A stretch of DNA of 64,000 nucleotides from NCBI GenBank assembly GCA_030388825.1, contig CP128835.1, forward strand, positions 4,032,001 through 4,096,000, written 5' to 3'. Numbering within the stretch: the stretch's first letter is position 1; each line of letters opens with the position of its first letter. Positions 30,002 through 38,667 of the stretch are shown piece by piece. Origin of the DNA: Rossellomorea sp. AcN35-11 (GTDB taxonomy: Bacteria > Bacillota > Bacilli > Bacillales > Bacillaceae_B). The position numbers and the translations under genes were made by a program. A model generated the notes under the pieces. It saw only the letters and a list, made by a program, of their open reading frames with translations, did no database searches and had not been told where the DNA came from.

Positions 30002-30448
30002 ATGGAAGAATACTTTATTGCCAAACTGAACGGAAGAAACGAGGTACCACCTGTCAATTCAGAAGCATTCGGAGTGGCAAAATTCGTCGTGAATAAGCAT
30101 TGTACGAAGATTAAATTCATCTTGAAAGTCGATAACATCCGGAATTTCGTCCAGGCCCATATCCATTTTGGAGGTCGTGGGGAAAATGGACCAGTACTCG
30201 CTTTCCTTTTTGGAGCAGACCTTGCTACACTGACAGAGCAGAATGGGATCTCAACGAGAAAAGGAATTGTAAGAGGTGTCATAACAGATGAAGATATCGT
30301 AAGGAACAATGTCGGGGTAAAAGACGTAGAAGACTTGGTCCGTCTCATGAAAAAAGAACTCACCTATGTAAACGTACACACGGAACAGAATCCAGGCGGT
30401 GAAATCAGGGGGCAGATTAAACCTCTTTACAGGGATTGCTGCTACTAA
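30002..30448 (+). CDS. CHRD-domain protein
   Basis: A 148-residue protein with a single CHRD domain. The pattern is YFIAKLNGRNEVPPVNSEAF, GVAKFVVNKHCTKIKFILKV, AHIHFGGRGENGPVLAFLFG, and at the end NVHTEQNPGGEIRGQIKPLY, which are the usual (A/V)HIH and NPGGEIRGQ signatures. The start at 30002 follows TATAGGGGGTGAT; the in-frame ATG at 29963 has no site. No signal peptide is visible, so it may be cytoplasmic or spore-associated. Its terminator is split by an insertion sequence. Confidence 0.85.
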   Translation: MEEYFIAKLNGRNEVPPVNSEAFGVAKFVVNKHCTKIKFILKVDNIRNFVQAHIHFGGRGENGPVLAFLFGADLATLTEQNGISTRKGIVRGVITDEDIVRNNVGVKDVEDLVRLMKKELTYVNVHTEQNPGGEIRGQIKPLYRDCCY

Positions 30449-30561
30449 AAAAGAAGAGCTGCCAGATCATAAACTGTACCCTGTGTAGTAGACACATTAA
30501 AAAAAGTCTACTGCACAGGGTATTTTTATGTACAATAAAATAAAAACAGGACTGGAGAAAC

Positions 30562-30978
30562 ATGAGTAAAAAACTATTTACAGAGAAAGAAATAAAACTA
30601 TTATCTAAAAATCCATTTGTGAAAAACGTTAGCTCAAAGGGGATTACATATACAGATGAGTTCAAAGAGCTTTTCATTGCTCAAAATAAACAAGGCAAGT
30701 TCCCTAGAGAGATCTTTGAAGAATGTGGGTTTGATGAAGAAGTTATTGGGATAAAGCGAATTGAATCTTCAGGCAAGAGGTGGCGTGAAACCTACCGTAA
30801 GCACGGAGTTCTTGGACTACGGGATACGAGGTCAGTAAATACAGGAAGACCAAAGGAAAGAGAATTATCTACTGAAGAAAAATTGGCAAGGATGGAAGCG
30901 GAAAATAACCTTTTAAAGGCAGAGAACGAACTTTTAAAAAAGATACGATTCGCCGAAAGGGGGTTGAAGGACAAGTAA
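30562..30978 (+). CDS. IS3 OrfA, helix-turn-helix protein
   Basis: A 138-residue protein. It carries an HTH (GKFPREIFEECGFDEEVIGI) and a second basic region (KRIESSGKRWRETYRKHGVL), followed by a leucine-rich coiled coil (EEKLARMEAENNLLKAENEL) used to dimerise with OrfAB. The A-AAA-AAG heptamer at 30936-30942 lies in codons TTA-AAA-AAG and lets ribosomes slip by -1 into orfB. This is the known way IS3 elements make their transposase. Confidence 0.9.
   Translation: MSKKLFTEKEIKLLSKNPFVKNVSSKGITYTDEFKELFIAQNKQGKFPREIFEECGFDEEVIGIKRIESSGKRWRETYRKHGVLGLRDTRSVNTGRPKERELSTEEKLARMEAENNLLKAENELLKKIRFAERGLKDK
30936..30942 (+). promoter_or_regulatory. Programmed -1 frameshift site of the IS3 element
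   Basis: The heptamer AAAAAAG is read TTA-AAA-AAG in orfA. A -1 slip continues as AAA-GAT-ACG-ATT-CGC and remains open into orfB (IRRKGVEGQVIKL...). Confidence 0.85.
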
Positions 30979-31046
30979 TAAAGTTATCAGCTGACCAGAA
31001 GTTCAATCTCATCCGGTCTACGATAAAGAAATATAGCCTAAAACGT

Positions 31047-31898
31047 ATGGTAACTTATCTGTGTAACATAGCTGGGGTCTCCCGTCAGGGATATTATAAT
31101 TACTTTTCTTCAACACAAATTGAGCGAAGGAAAGAAAAGGAGAAAAAGGATGAAGTCCTCCGGGACTTAGTACTCCAAGCCTATAAATTTAAGAAACGTA
31201 AAAAAGGAGCCCGCCAAATTAAAATGGTTTTGAAGGGTCAATTTAATACTGTATTTAACCTTAAGAGAATCCGAAGGATTATGAATAAATATGATATTCA
31301 ATGTCCTTTTCGGAGAGCTAACCCTTACAAGCGTATAATGAAAGCAACCCAGGAACACAAAGTAGTTCCAAACCAGCTTAACAGGGAATTCAAGCAAGAC
31401 TCACCTTATAAGGTTCTGCTTACAGATATCACCTACCTTTACTTTGGAAAAGGCCAAAGGGCTTATTTATCAACGATCATTGATGCCTCTACCAATGAAG
31501 TCTTAGCGCACAATATTTCTGAACGAATTACTTTAGATATTGCTACGGACACTTTGAAGAAGTTGAAGAAAAATAGGAAAGTTAAATTAGCTAAAGAAGC
31601 TTACATACACTCTGATCAGGGCAGCCACTATACCAGCCCCACATATCAGAAACTGGTCAAAAAGTTTAGGTTGGGTCAATCCATGTCAAGAAAGGGGAAT
31701 TGTTGGGATAACGCTCCCCAAGAATCATTCTTCGGACACTTCAAGGATTTAGCAGAAATAGAACAGTGTCACTCTTTTAAGGAACTAAAAAAAGAAGTAA
31801 AAGCAGCCATCTATTATTACAATACATTCAGGTACCAGTGGAATATGAAAAAGATGACCCCTGTGCAATACAGAGATCATCTTCTTCAATCAGCCTAG
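31047..31898 (+). CDS. IS3 OrfB, DDE transposase
   Basis: 283 residues from the ATG, and open in the same frame back to the slip site. It has the HTH_21 region (LQAYKFKKRKKGARQIKMVL), then the rve integrase core. The DDE residues are in YKVLLTDITYLYFGKGQRAY (first Asp), YIHSDQGSHYTSPTYQKLVK (second Asp) and NAPQESFFGHFKDLAEIEQC (Glu). Ends PVQYRDHLLQSA as usual. It is made mostly as the OrfAB fusion. Confidence 0.92.
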   Translation: MVTYLCNIAGVSRQGYYNYFSSTQIERRKEKEKKDEVLRDLVLQAYKFKKRKKGARQIKMVLKGQFNTVFNLKRIRRIMNKYDIQCPFRRANPYKRIMKATQEHKVVPNQLNREFKQDSPYKVLLTDITYLYFGKGQRAYLSTIIDASTNEVLAHNISERITLDIATDTLKKLKKNRKVKLAKEAYIHSDQGSHYTSPTYQKLVKKFRLGQSMSRKGNCWDNAPQESFFGHFKDLAEIEQCHSFKELKKEVKAAIYYYNTFRYQWNMKKMTPVQYRDHLLQSA

Positions 31899-31983
31899 CC
31901 TTTTTTAAAATGTCCTTTACAAAGGGTACAGATTATCAATCAGGTAGCTCTTCTTTTCTATCAATGGCCAAAGAATAAATGAC

Positions 31984-32424
31984 CTATTCCATTCTCTCCA
32001 GTATTTCCTTTACTTTTTTTAAATCTTTTCTATTCGCTTTTTTCATCATACTCGACATAAGAGGTGCCATCCATTTAGAGAAACCACTTGGATTTCCTCT
32101 ATTTCTGAGCGTCATCCTTGTCGACTCTCCGTCCAACTCCTCCCACAGATAGGTTGTCTCCATGGGAAACGGGCCATTTGATGTTTTCATCACTAGTTTA
32201 CGATGGGGAAGATACTCCGCAATCTCATAAACATAAGAGAGATCACGCCCTAGAAACCTAGCTTTAAAAGCGATTTGGGAGTTGATGGATAAAGGTTTTT
32301 CCGTCAGCCACTCCGCCTTATGGATGTTAACATACCATTCGGGTGCATGATCGGGGTCGGCCGTATATTCTGAAACCTTTTGAACGGGACATTTTATGAT
32401 GATTTCCGTCGTAACATCTACCAT
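31984..32424 (-). CDS. SRPBCC-fold protein
   Basis: A 146-residue protein with the START-like pattern VDVTTEIIIKCPVQKVSEYT, DPDHAPEWYVNIHKAEWLTE and KLVMKTSNGPFPMETTYLWE, then a C-terminal helix. The ATG at 32424 is chosen since TAAGGAG lies 7 nt upstream; the ATG at 32454 lacks it. It follows the ArsR-AHSA1 gene by about 43 nt on the same strand and may be cotranscribed. Ligand unknown. Confidence 0.75.
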   Translation of the reverse strand: MVDVTTEIIIKCPVQKVSEYTADPDHAPEWYVNIHKAEWLTEKPLSINSQIAFKARFLGRDLSYVYEIAEYLPHRKLVMKTSNGPFPMETTYLWEELDGESTRMTLRNRGNPSGFSKWMAPLMSSMMKKANRKDLKKVKEILERME

Positions 32425-32467
32425 TTTGTACTCCTTAACCGAAACGAACTTCATTCATTCCTTAATC

Positions 32468-33241
32468 TTATTTCAGTTCGACATAGTTTTTAAGCAGTGT
32501 GCCCAATAGATAATTCCAGCCTTCAGTATGTTTTTCTTCCCAGTCCTCTTCAATGACTCCAGATGCAGTATGGGATAATTGCAGCAAAGTGGCATCTCCC
32601 TTTTCAATCAGCCGATACGTATAGGCACTATTGACCGCCCCCTGCATACCAAGATGACCGTGAAGGCGGATTTCCTCAGGAGCATTTACATAATAAACAG
32701 TCCCCCAGAGAGCCCCTTCATCTTCTCGCCATTTTTCAATAAATTGGCCGCCAGGAACAGGATTGAATGTGAATTCTGAATCCACTCCCTCAGGAGCCAA
32801 TTTAAATTCCCACCAGTCTCCTGCCTGCTCTGTCAATGCCTTGAATACTTGTTTCCGGGATGCCTGAATCATTACTTCCTGCTCGATACGAAATACTTTA
32901 CTCTGTTCCATTGGTTCTCCTCCTTTGTTTTCTGCCAGTGACCGTAACGTTAACAGTGAATTGGCGGTAGACCCCATGTACTTGCCTACCCACCGGTTAT
33001 GCATGTCCTGCAGTGGAACCGCGTTAAGGTAATTCCTCCGATACTTTCCTTCACGCTTCACCACGACCAAATTCCCTTCCTCCAAAATCGTCAGATGCTT
33101 CATGATCGCGTATCTTGTCACTTCGGGAAAATGATCATTCAGTTCACCGGTCGTTCTTGCCGACTGTTTCAACAGGTCCAGGATTTCCCTTCTTATCGGG
33201 TGCCCCAGTGCCTTAAATAAAGTGGAAAGTTCGTCTTTCAT
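32468..33241 (-). CDS. ArsR-type regulator fused to an AHSA1/SRPBCC domain
   Basis: About 257 residues. Residues 1-90 are a winged helix (LFKALGHPIRREILDLLKQS, then AIMKHLTILEEGNLVVVKRE). After a short linker, residues 110-250 are an AHSA1-like SRPBCC domain (VFRIEQEVMIQASRKQVFKA, ... AGDWWEFKLAPEGVDSEF, ... WNYLLGTLLKNYVE). Such fusions are thought to be one-component sensors in which the SRPBCC part binds a small ligand. The start at 33241 follows GAGAGGA. An inverted repeat just upstream is a likely operator. Confidence 0.85.
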   Translation of the reverse strand: MKDELSTLFKALGHPIRREILDLLKQSARTTGELNDHFPEVTRYAIMKHLTILEEGNLVVVKREGKYRRNYLNAVPLQDMHNRWVGKYMGSTANSLLTLRSLAENKGGEPMEQSKVFRIEQEVMIQASRKQVFKALTEQAGDWWEFKLAPEGVDSEFTFNPVPGGQFIEKWREDEGALWGTVYYVNAPEEIRLHGHLGMQGAVNSAYTYRLIEKGDATLLQLSHTASGVIEEDWEEKHTEGWNYLLGTLLKNYVELK

Positions 33242-33266
33242 TATAACGATCCTCTCATTGTGTTTT

Positions 33267-33300
33267 ACATGTGAATATTTGGTCACATGTAATATGTGAC
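33267..33300 (-). promoter_or_regulatory. Operator-like repeat before the ArsR-AHSA1 gene
   Basis: ACATGTGA (33267-33274) and TCACATGT (33283-33290) form a perfect inverted repeat with an 8-bp spacer, and a third half-site ATATGTGAC follows. It sits 26 to 59 bp before the start, the place of an autoregulatory operator. Confidence 0.65.
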
Positions 33301-33413
33301 TTTATAGTAACATGACAACGAAGGTGAGTCAAGAGAGGCTGTTGAGTAAACAAAAAAAGATATTAGCATGATTGCACTCCTTGTATGATGAAAGCAATGA
33401 AGCCTTTCATCAC

Positions 33414-33451
33414 GAAAAAACCTGATCGCCAGCTTGACGCAAGCAATCAGG
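33414..33451 (-). terminator. Terminator of the lut operon
   Basis: On the minus strand CCTGATTGC and GCGATCAGG pair and are followed by TTTTTT. It lies just after the lutC stop. Confidence 0.8.
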
Positions 33452-33462
33452 ATCACATTTAT

Positions 33463-34167
33463 CTATTGATCATCCACTATAATATACACAGCCTTTACAG
33501 GTCCATGCACTCCCACAATTAAATTCATTTCAATATCGGCGCTGTTGCTTGGACCCGATATGAAGTTCACGCAGGATGCGACACGTTCACCGCTTTCTAT
33601 TTTAGTATGAATGTCCCTTGCCACCTGGGTCATCCTTGGGACGATCGTACTCTTTGGGATGATGGCGATATAGACGGCAGGGAGGAGGCTGACCGCACGT
33701 CCCTTGCCATCATCGCTATACAAGACAACTGTCCCCGACTCGGCAAGAGTTGCATCGCTAAAGGTTATACCGATATCAGCAGTTGCTGAATAGGCCAGAT
33801 TCTCTTCACCGCCATTCCGGTCCCAAGTGCGAACTTCTATTTCATCATCTCCAAGATCAGTAAGACCAAACTCGGCAAATCGAGGGTCATCCCAGGTAAC
33901 GACTGTTTTTCCACCGTAACCCCTTATAAGATGCGGAATCAGAGCCGATAGCTCAGACGTAACGGTTTCATGTACATCGGTATGAATGAACTGACATTGC
34001 TCTTTGAATATCTCAACAAGCTGATCCGTAGAGTATTCCTTATATACTTCCCATTGGGGATTGTAGTTCCATTGAGGCTTATCTATATGATGCTTTCGCT
34101 CCCTCCCCAGATGACCAGCCAGCTTATTCAAAAACGAATCACGATTCTTGATGTGCCCGACGTCCAT
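33463..34167 (-). CDS. lutC: Lactate utilization protein C (LutC, LUD domain)
   Basis: A 234-residue LUD-domain protein, part of the LutABC system that oxidises L-lactate to pyruvate at the membrane. It contains DVGHIKNRDSFLNKLAGHLG at the N-terminus, VRTWDRNGGEENLAYSATAD and IGITFSDATLAESGTVVLYS, and the end FISGPSNSADIEMNLIVGVH with GPVKAVYIIVDDQ. It starts 4 nt after lutB in one operon. Confidence 0.9.
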   Translation of the reverse strand: MDVGHIKNRDSFLNKLAGHLGRERKHHIDKPQWNYNPQWEVYKEYSTDQLVEIFKEQCQFIHTDVHETVTSELSALIPHLIRGYGGKTVVTWDDPRFAEFGLTDLGDDEIEVRTWDRNGGEENLAYSATADIGITFSDATLAESGTVVLYSDDGKGRAVSLLPAVYIAIIPKSTIVPRMTQVARDIHTKIESGERVASCVNFISGPSNSADIEMNLIVGVHGPVKAVYIIVDDQ

Positions 34168-34171
34168 AGGC

Positions 34172-35594
34172 CTATACCTCCTTTTGTCTCTTTTTATACC
34201 AATCTCTGAATCGATCTTTCTTCGGTGCAGGAAATTCCCGGATATCAGTCCAGTTTTTCAATGGGCCCGGTCCGTTTGAGATCTTCCCGCCTTTGGTATA
34301 TGGGGCAAGTGTGGTTGGTGCGAGCCTGGACCCGATATTGTACATGGCTGGTGAAGCCGTTCCGAGACTGAACGCCTTCATGGATAAGTTTTCAAAAATT
34401 GGGGCCTTCCCTTCCTTCTCCACAATTTCCTGACGATGCCGAAGCAGATGTTCGTGAAGTGGAATCTTCACCGGGCATGCTTCCGTACATGCTCCGCATA
34501 ATGTGGATGCATACGGCAACTCTTTGTAGTCTTCATATCCACCAAGAAGGGGTGTCAACACCGCCCCCACAGGTCCCGGGTAAATCGATCCGTACGAGTG
34601 GCCCCCGACATGTCGATACACAGGGCAAACATTGATACATGCTGCACACCGGATACAATGCAGAATGGACTGAAAGGCAGTTCCCAAAATTTTTGAACGT
34701 CCATTGTCGACGATGACAAGGTGAAATTCTTCCGGACCATCCATTTCCCCTTCTTGTTTAGGACCCGTCAAAGCAGTGATATAGCTTGTCAGCTTTTGTC
34801 CGACTGCTGCACGGGTCAGGAGGCTGACGAGCACTTCCATCTCTTCCCATGTCGGGACGATCCGCTCCATTCCCATTACGGTGATCTGTGTTTTGGGCAC
34901 CGTCGTTACCATACGGGCATTCCCTTCGTTTGTTACAAGGGGAAATCGTTCCTGATTCGGCAATGGCGAAATTACATCCTGTTATTCCGATATCAGCCTG
35001 AAGGAATTCTTCCCTTAACTTTTCACGTGCAAACAATGCCAATTCTTCCGGTTTCTCCGTCTTGTCATATCCAAGTTTATGCCGAAATACATCCCGGATT
35101 TGCTCCTTATTTTTGTGGAGGGCAGGTGTCACGATATGGGAGGGTGGATCGTGATCATCTACTTGAAGAATCCACTCCCCAAGGTCACTCTCAACCACTT
35201 CGCATCCCGCTTTTTCCAAGGCTTCATTCATATGGATTTCTTCTGTTACCATGGACTTCGATTTTACGACCTTTTTCCCGTCTTTCTTTTTCACAACATT
35301 TGTAATGTACTCATTGGCTTCGTCTGCGGTTTCGGCAAAAAACACATGTCCGCCGCGATTGGCTACATTGTCGCTCAACAGCTCAAGGTAGTAATCCAGA
35401 TTTTCAATGGTATGGGAGCGAATCTCTTCCCCTAGTTTCCGCCACTCTTCCCAATTCCCTAATTCTTCAGCCGCGTTTAATCTGCCACTCCGGAAACGCC
35501 CTTGAGCAGAGGAAACGGCTCCCCTCATAAATGTATCAGCAAGCCCGCTTGAAACCCGATCATTAAAGGATTGATTCCCTATTTTCATTGCCAT
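34172..35594 (-). pseudogene. lutB: LutB iron-sulfur protein, frameshifted
   Basis: Two frames (35594 to about 34940, and 34963 to 34172) cover a normal LutB of about 475 residues. The N-terminal LUD-type part ends [17 protein letters not shown], and the second frame continues with [14 protein letters not shown] and then the ferredoxin part [20 protein letters not shown] and [20 protein letters not shown] for two 4Fe-4S clusters. The two are joined if one base is removed from a G4 run at 34939-34942 (the sense strand reads TTCCCC where ATT-TCC-CTT is needed). Homopolymer error or a true mutation cannot be told apart. Confidence 0.85.
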
Positions 35595-35610
35595 TTGATT
35601 TCCTCCTTTC

Positions 35611-36336
35611 TTATCGGCTATTCAATACAGAAGCAATATGCATGACTTTTACCGGTTTGCCCTGCCTTTCAATACGCCCACCTATGTTCATCAGGCATCC
35701 GCAGTCGGCACCTATTAAAATATCAGCTTCGGTTTCTTCTATATGCTGGACCTTTTCATCTACCATTTGCTCCGAGATGGGAGTCATTTTCACCGAGAAT
35801 GTCCCGCCAAATCCGCAGCAATCATGGCTGTGTGGCAACGGTTTCATTTCTAACCCTTCCACATGACTCAGGAGTTTCAAAGGAGCTTCCTTCACCCCCA
35901 GCAGGCGTGTCATATGACAGGAAGTATGATAGGTGGCCTTCCCATTCAGCTTGGCACCTACATTCTCGACTCCCAGCACATCAACAATAAATTGAGTAAG
36001 TTCATATGTCTTATGCGCTAATCGTTCAGCCCGTTTCTCCCATTCAGGATCTCCTTTGAAAAGATGAGGATACTCCCTGAACATGGTTCCACACGAACCT
36101 GAAGGAGTTATCACGTAGTCCGCATGTTCAAAAACCGTTATCATATGCTTCATCGACTCCTTCGCCTTCGCTACATATCCACTGTTATAAGCAGGCTGTC
36201 CGCAGCAGGTCTGCTTCTCTGGAAAATCGACTTCACAGCCCAGCCGTTCAAGTAACTCAACTGTATCCATTCCCACATCGGTCTGAAATACGTCTATTAA
36301 ACAAGTCACAAATAATGATACTTTCATAGACCTCAC
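35611..36336 (-). CDS. lutA: Lactate utilization protein A (LutA)
   Basis: A 241-residue protein with two CCG domains: [20 protein letters not shown] and [20 protein letters not shown]. They bind an Fe-S cofactor as in heterodisulfide reductase/GlpC. The N-terminal [20 protein letters not shown] is typical. It is the first gene of lutABC, ending 16 nt before lutB. The operon has a sigma-A-like promoter overlapped by a strong LutR-type operator. Confidence 0.92.
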   Translation of the reverse strand: MRSMKVSLFVTCLIDVFQTDVGMDTVELLERLGCEVDFPEKQTCCGQPAYNSGYVAKAKESMKHMITVFEHADYVITPSGSCGTMFREYPHLFKGDPEWEKRAERLAHKTYELTQFIVDVLGVENVGAKLNGKATYHTSCHMTRLLGVKEAPLKLLSHVEGLEMKPLPHSHDCCGFGGTFSVKMTPISEQMVDEKVQHIEETEADILIGADCGCLMNIGGRIERQGKPVKVMHIASVLNSR

Positions 36337-36612
36337 CTTTACTTTCTGTAGAAATTCATAGATTGGAATTCTTTGCTAAATCATGAGTAATACTAGTGTA
36401 AAGCGTAGACCGCATACAGTCAACAGGTCATCAGATGACTTGTTGACTGTATCTATTTCCTGGAGGTTCGAAGCAATCGTCGATTTCGCTGATCTTTTCA
36501 TTCAACGGGTAAATTTGCGCCAACGTTACCTCCTGATGTTAGCACTCATTTAACAGCAGATTTTGTCTGTTCTTCCCAGCTGAAAAAAAACCTACTTTCA
36601 ATCGGTGAAAAC
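36337..36612 (-). promoter_or_regulatory. lutABC upstream region with promoter
   Basis: The -35 TTGACT (36418-36423) and -10 TACACT (36395-36400) are separated by 17 bp on the minus strand. The operator listed next covers the -35. The rest of the region (36453-36609) has no gene. Confidence 0.7.
36414..36452. promoter_or_regulatory. LutR-type operator of lutABC
   Basis: A 39-bp inverted repeat with 19-bp arms and one mismatch. The half-site is CAACAGGTCATC and the core TCATC-A-GATGA equals the TCATC-N-GATGA site described for B. subtilis LutR. It covers the -35 box. Confidence 0.85.
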
Positions 36613-36643
36613 AAAGCAAGCTCACCAGTAAGGGAGCTTGCTC
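36610..36643 (-). terminator. Terminator of lldP
   Basis: On the minus strand AGCAAGCTC and GAGCTTGCT pair around a 10-nt loop and TTGTTTT follows, 13 nt after the stop. Confidence 0.8.
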
Positions 36644-36655
36644 CTTGATCAATTT

Positions 36656-38440
36656 TCATGCCGTTCTCCCGATTTGTTTCAAGTCTTCCCTGCTTTGTTT
36701 CTGCCCCTTTACAATGAGGCTTACAATTGTCAATCCGACTCCAGTAAGGATCAATGTGCCAATGTTAAAGCCGATCCCGTTTATAAGGACATACCCGATC
36801 CCTCCGGCAAATAAGACGTAAAAGCCCATTGGAATTAGCGTCTTTCTAATCAGATTTCCTTCTTTTCCTATTAAGCCTGCAGCAGATGAAGCCGCAACCA
36901 CATTATGAACGCAAATCATGTTCCCGGCTGCCCCTCCTACTGCTTGGAGGGCAACAATCACGGCCGGAGCCGCCAGGATATTATCTGCTACTCCAAATTG
37001 GAAAAGGGAAAACATCATATTGCTCACAGTGTTGCTTCCGGCTGCAAAGGCACCTATGGCCCCGATAGTAGGAGCTGCCAGCGGCCAATAGCTTCCAAAC
37101 ACATTTGAAATCCCTTCTGCTAACACCAGTGGCATGCTTGCATAATCGGCAGCGTTGACACCGGAATTGATGAAGACCTGAACCATTGGTACAGCGAAGA
37201 TCAAAGCCGCCATTGCGCTGACAATGGTCTTAAATGAATCTTTCACGGCGCGTCCGTAATCCTTCATATTCATTTTATAAATAAAAATACTGATCAAAGA
37301 AACAAGTACAAAAATCGTTCCCGGTATGTTCAATGGCTTTGATGCAACTGAAATGGCCGTTCCAAATACATTGTCCGCTGATACTACCCAGGCTTGGATC
37401 CAGTCTGTGAAGGGCAGCGATTTCAACCTCGTAAGAACCAACAGGACCGCTACTAAAATATAGGGCATCCATGCCGCAAGAAACGAAATGTTTTTCTTTG
37501 GTCTCTCGGCCTCTTCGATAGAAAGAGAACCATTCCACGCCGGGTCCCAATTAGATGGCTTATCAAAGTCCCATGATCGTTTAGGAACGAATAATCCTTT
37601 TTTAGCCGCCGGCACTACGATGGCCAGGCCCACCAAACCACCGATTAGAGAAGGAAATTCAGGACCTAGAAAATTCGCTACAAGAGCATAGGGCATGGTA
37701 AAGGCCATTCCTGCAAAAATAGCAAACTTCCAAACGGCCAATCCTTCTCTGATGGATCTATTTTTCCCAAAGAAGTACGTAAGCATGGTGACCATGAAGA
37801 GCGGAATGAAGATCCCGATGATCCCATGAATGATGGCAACCTGGCCGCCAATCCCGGTTACATAAGCATCCATTGTAGTACCTTGTTCTGTCACATACTG
37901 CTGTACTAATGGTGAATCCTTTAATCCCGTATTGACTCCAATCAGAATAGGAGTCCCAACCGCCCCGAAAGAAACGGGGGTCGATTGGAGGATTAGGGCA
38001 ACCATGACGGCTCCCATTGCCGGGAAGCCGATTGCCACGAGGAGTGGACCGACGATAGTGGCCGGTGCCCCCCATCCTGCCGCTCCTTCGAGGAAAGCTC
38101 CGAACAGCCAGCAAACGATAATCGTCTGGACCCTTCGATCAGGTGAAATACTCGTGAATCCCTTGCGGATCGTGTAGACTGCCCCACTCTCCTTTAACGT
38201 GTTTAATAACAGAATCGCTCCGAATACGATGACGGCTACCTCCAGTGCAGTTACAACCCCTTTCACACTTGCGGCTGCGACCTGATTGCCCGGCACTTCC
38301 CAAATAAACATGGCCATCAGGACTGTCACAATCAATGAAACAGGCATCGCCCTCTTTGCCGGCCATCTCAATACAACTAAAAACAAGAAAACCGAAAATA
38401 TAGGCATGGCCGCCAGAACTGCTAACACACCAACACTCAT
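36656..38440 (-). CDS. lldP: L-lactate permease
   Basis: A 594-residue inner membrane protein with about 14 hydrophobic segments, the length and pattern of LldP/GlcA permeases. Signatures are [26 protein letters not shown] sequence (here [20 protein letters not shown]) in the first half and [20 protein letters not shown] near the end. It imports L-lactate (and glycolate) with H+, feeding LutABC. It lies upstream of lutA on the same strand, but the two have separate promoters and operators. Confidence 0.93.
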   Translation of the reverse strand: MSVGVLAVLAAMPIFSVFLFLVVLRWPAKRAMPVSLIVTVLMAMFIWEVPGNQVAAASVKGVVTALEVAVIVFGAILLLNTLKESGAVYTIRKGFTSISPDRRVQTIIVCWLFGAFLEGAAGWGAPATIVGPLLVAIGFPAMGAVMVALILQSTPVSFGAVGTPILIGVNTGLKDSPLVQQYVTEQGTTMDAYVTGIGGQVAIIHGIIGIFIPLFMVTMLTYFFGKNRSIREGLAVWKFAIFAGMAFTMPYALVANFLGPEFPSLIGGLVGLAIVVPAAKKGLFVPKRSWDFDKPSNWDPAWNGSLSIEEAERPKKNISFLAAWMPYILVAVLLVLTRLKSLPFTDWIQAWVVSADNVFGTAISVASKPLNIPGTIFVLVSLISIFIYKMNMKDYGRAVKDSFKTIVSAMAALIFAVPMVQVFINSGVNAADYASMPLVLAEGISNVFGSYWPLAAPTIGAIGAFAAGSNTVSNMMFSLFQFGVADNILAAPAVIVALQAVGGAAGNMICVHNVVAASSAAGLIGKEGNLIRKTLIPMGFYVLFAGGIGYVLINGIGFNIGTLILTGVGLTIVSLIVKGQKQSREDLKQIGRTA

Positions 38441-38502
38441 CCATACGTCCCCCTCTTAAAGTACATTTACATTTCTCCCACAATTCCCCCAACTAATCAT
38501 AT

Positions 38503-38527
38503 CAACAGGTCATCTGATGACTAATAT
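38503..38527. promoter_or_regulatory. LutR-type operator of lldP
   Basis: The core GTCATC-T-GATGAC (38509-38521) is a perfect palindrome and CAACAGGTCATC is the same half-site as before lutA. It sits after the likely start of transcription of lldP. Confidence 0.8.
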
Positions 38528-38534
38528 AATTAAC

Positions 38535-38563
38535 AGTATAATTAAAACGCTTACATATCACAA
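38535..38563 (-). promoter_or_regulatory. lldP promoter with cre-like site
   Basis: On the minus strand the -35 TTGTGA (38558-38563) and the -10 TATACT (38535-38540) are 17 bp apart. The spacer contains TGTAAGCGTTTTAATT (38540-38555), which fits the CcpA cre consensus TGWAARCGYTWWCA except at the end. Catabolite repression by CcpA is thus likely. Confidence 0.65.
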
Positions 38564-38591
38564 TGATATTTTTGTAATTTTATAAAAAATT

Positions 38592-38667
38592 AAGAGGGAC
38601 GGACCTCCTTTAAAGCACAAACCCTGTTAAATCAAGGTTTCCTCTTTTTTGGAGGTCCGTCCCTCTT
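38592..38667. repeat. GGGACGGACC repeat pair overlapping the lutR stop
   Basis: The perfect 17-bp arms AAGAGGGACGGACCTCC (38592-38608) and GGAGGTCCGTCCCTCTT (38651-38667) enclose 42 bp with ACCCTGTTAAATCAAGGTTT. The stop codon of lutR (complement of 38666-38668) overlaps the end of the arm. Confidence 0.92.

Larger units (their letters stand above)
30475..31930 (+). mobile_element. IS3-family insertion sequence, about 1456 bp
   Basis: The left end TGTACCCTGTGTAGTAGACA and the right end, read inward as TGTACCCTTTGTAAAGGACA, are imperfect inverted repeats. Between them lie orfA and orfB in the usual -1 relation with a slippery A6G. The TG...CA ends are typical for IS3. I see no clear 3-bp target duplication beside the ends (AAC on the left, GAT on the right). 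Both reading frames are intact, so it could be active. Confidence 0.9.
30447..31957 (+). terminator. CHRD-gene terminator interrupted by the insertion sequence
   Basis: The 5' arm AAAAGAAGAGCTGCC (30449-30463) lies right at the CHRD gene end. The 3' arm GGTAGCTCTTCTTTT (31943-31957) lies after the insertion sequence. They would pair along 15 bases with a single G-T. The insertion sequence therefore sits in the loop of what was one terminator. Confidence 0.8.

Noticed and set aside
29998..30363. Minus-strand 121-codon frame over the CHRD gene
   Set aside because: The plus-strand frame has the CHRD motifs and a good ribosome site; the other has neither.
34172..34963. Taking the second lutB frame as a separate short gene
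   Set aside because: It has no start with a site, and its beginning continues the LutB sequence exactly after a one-base change.
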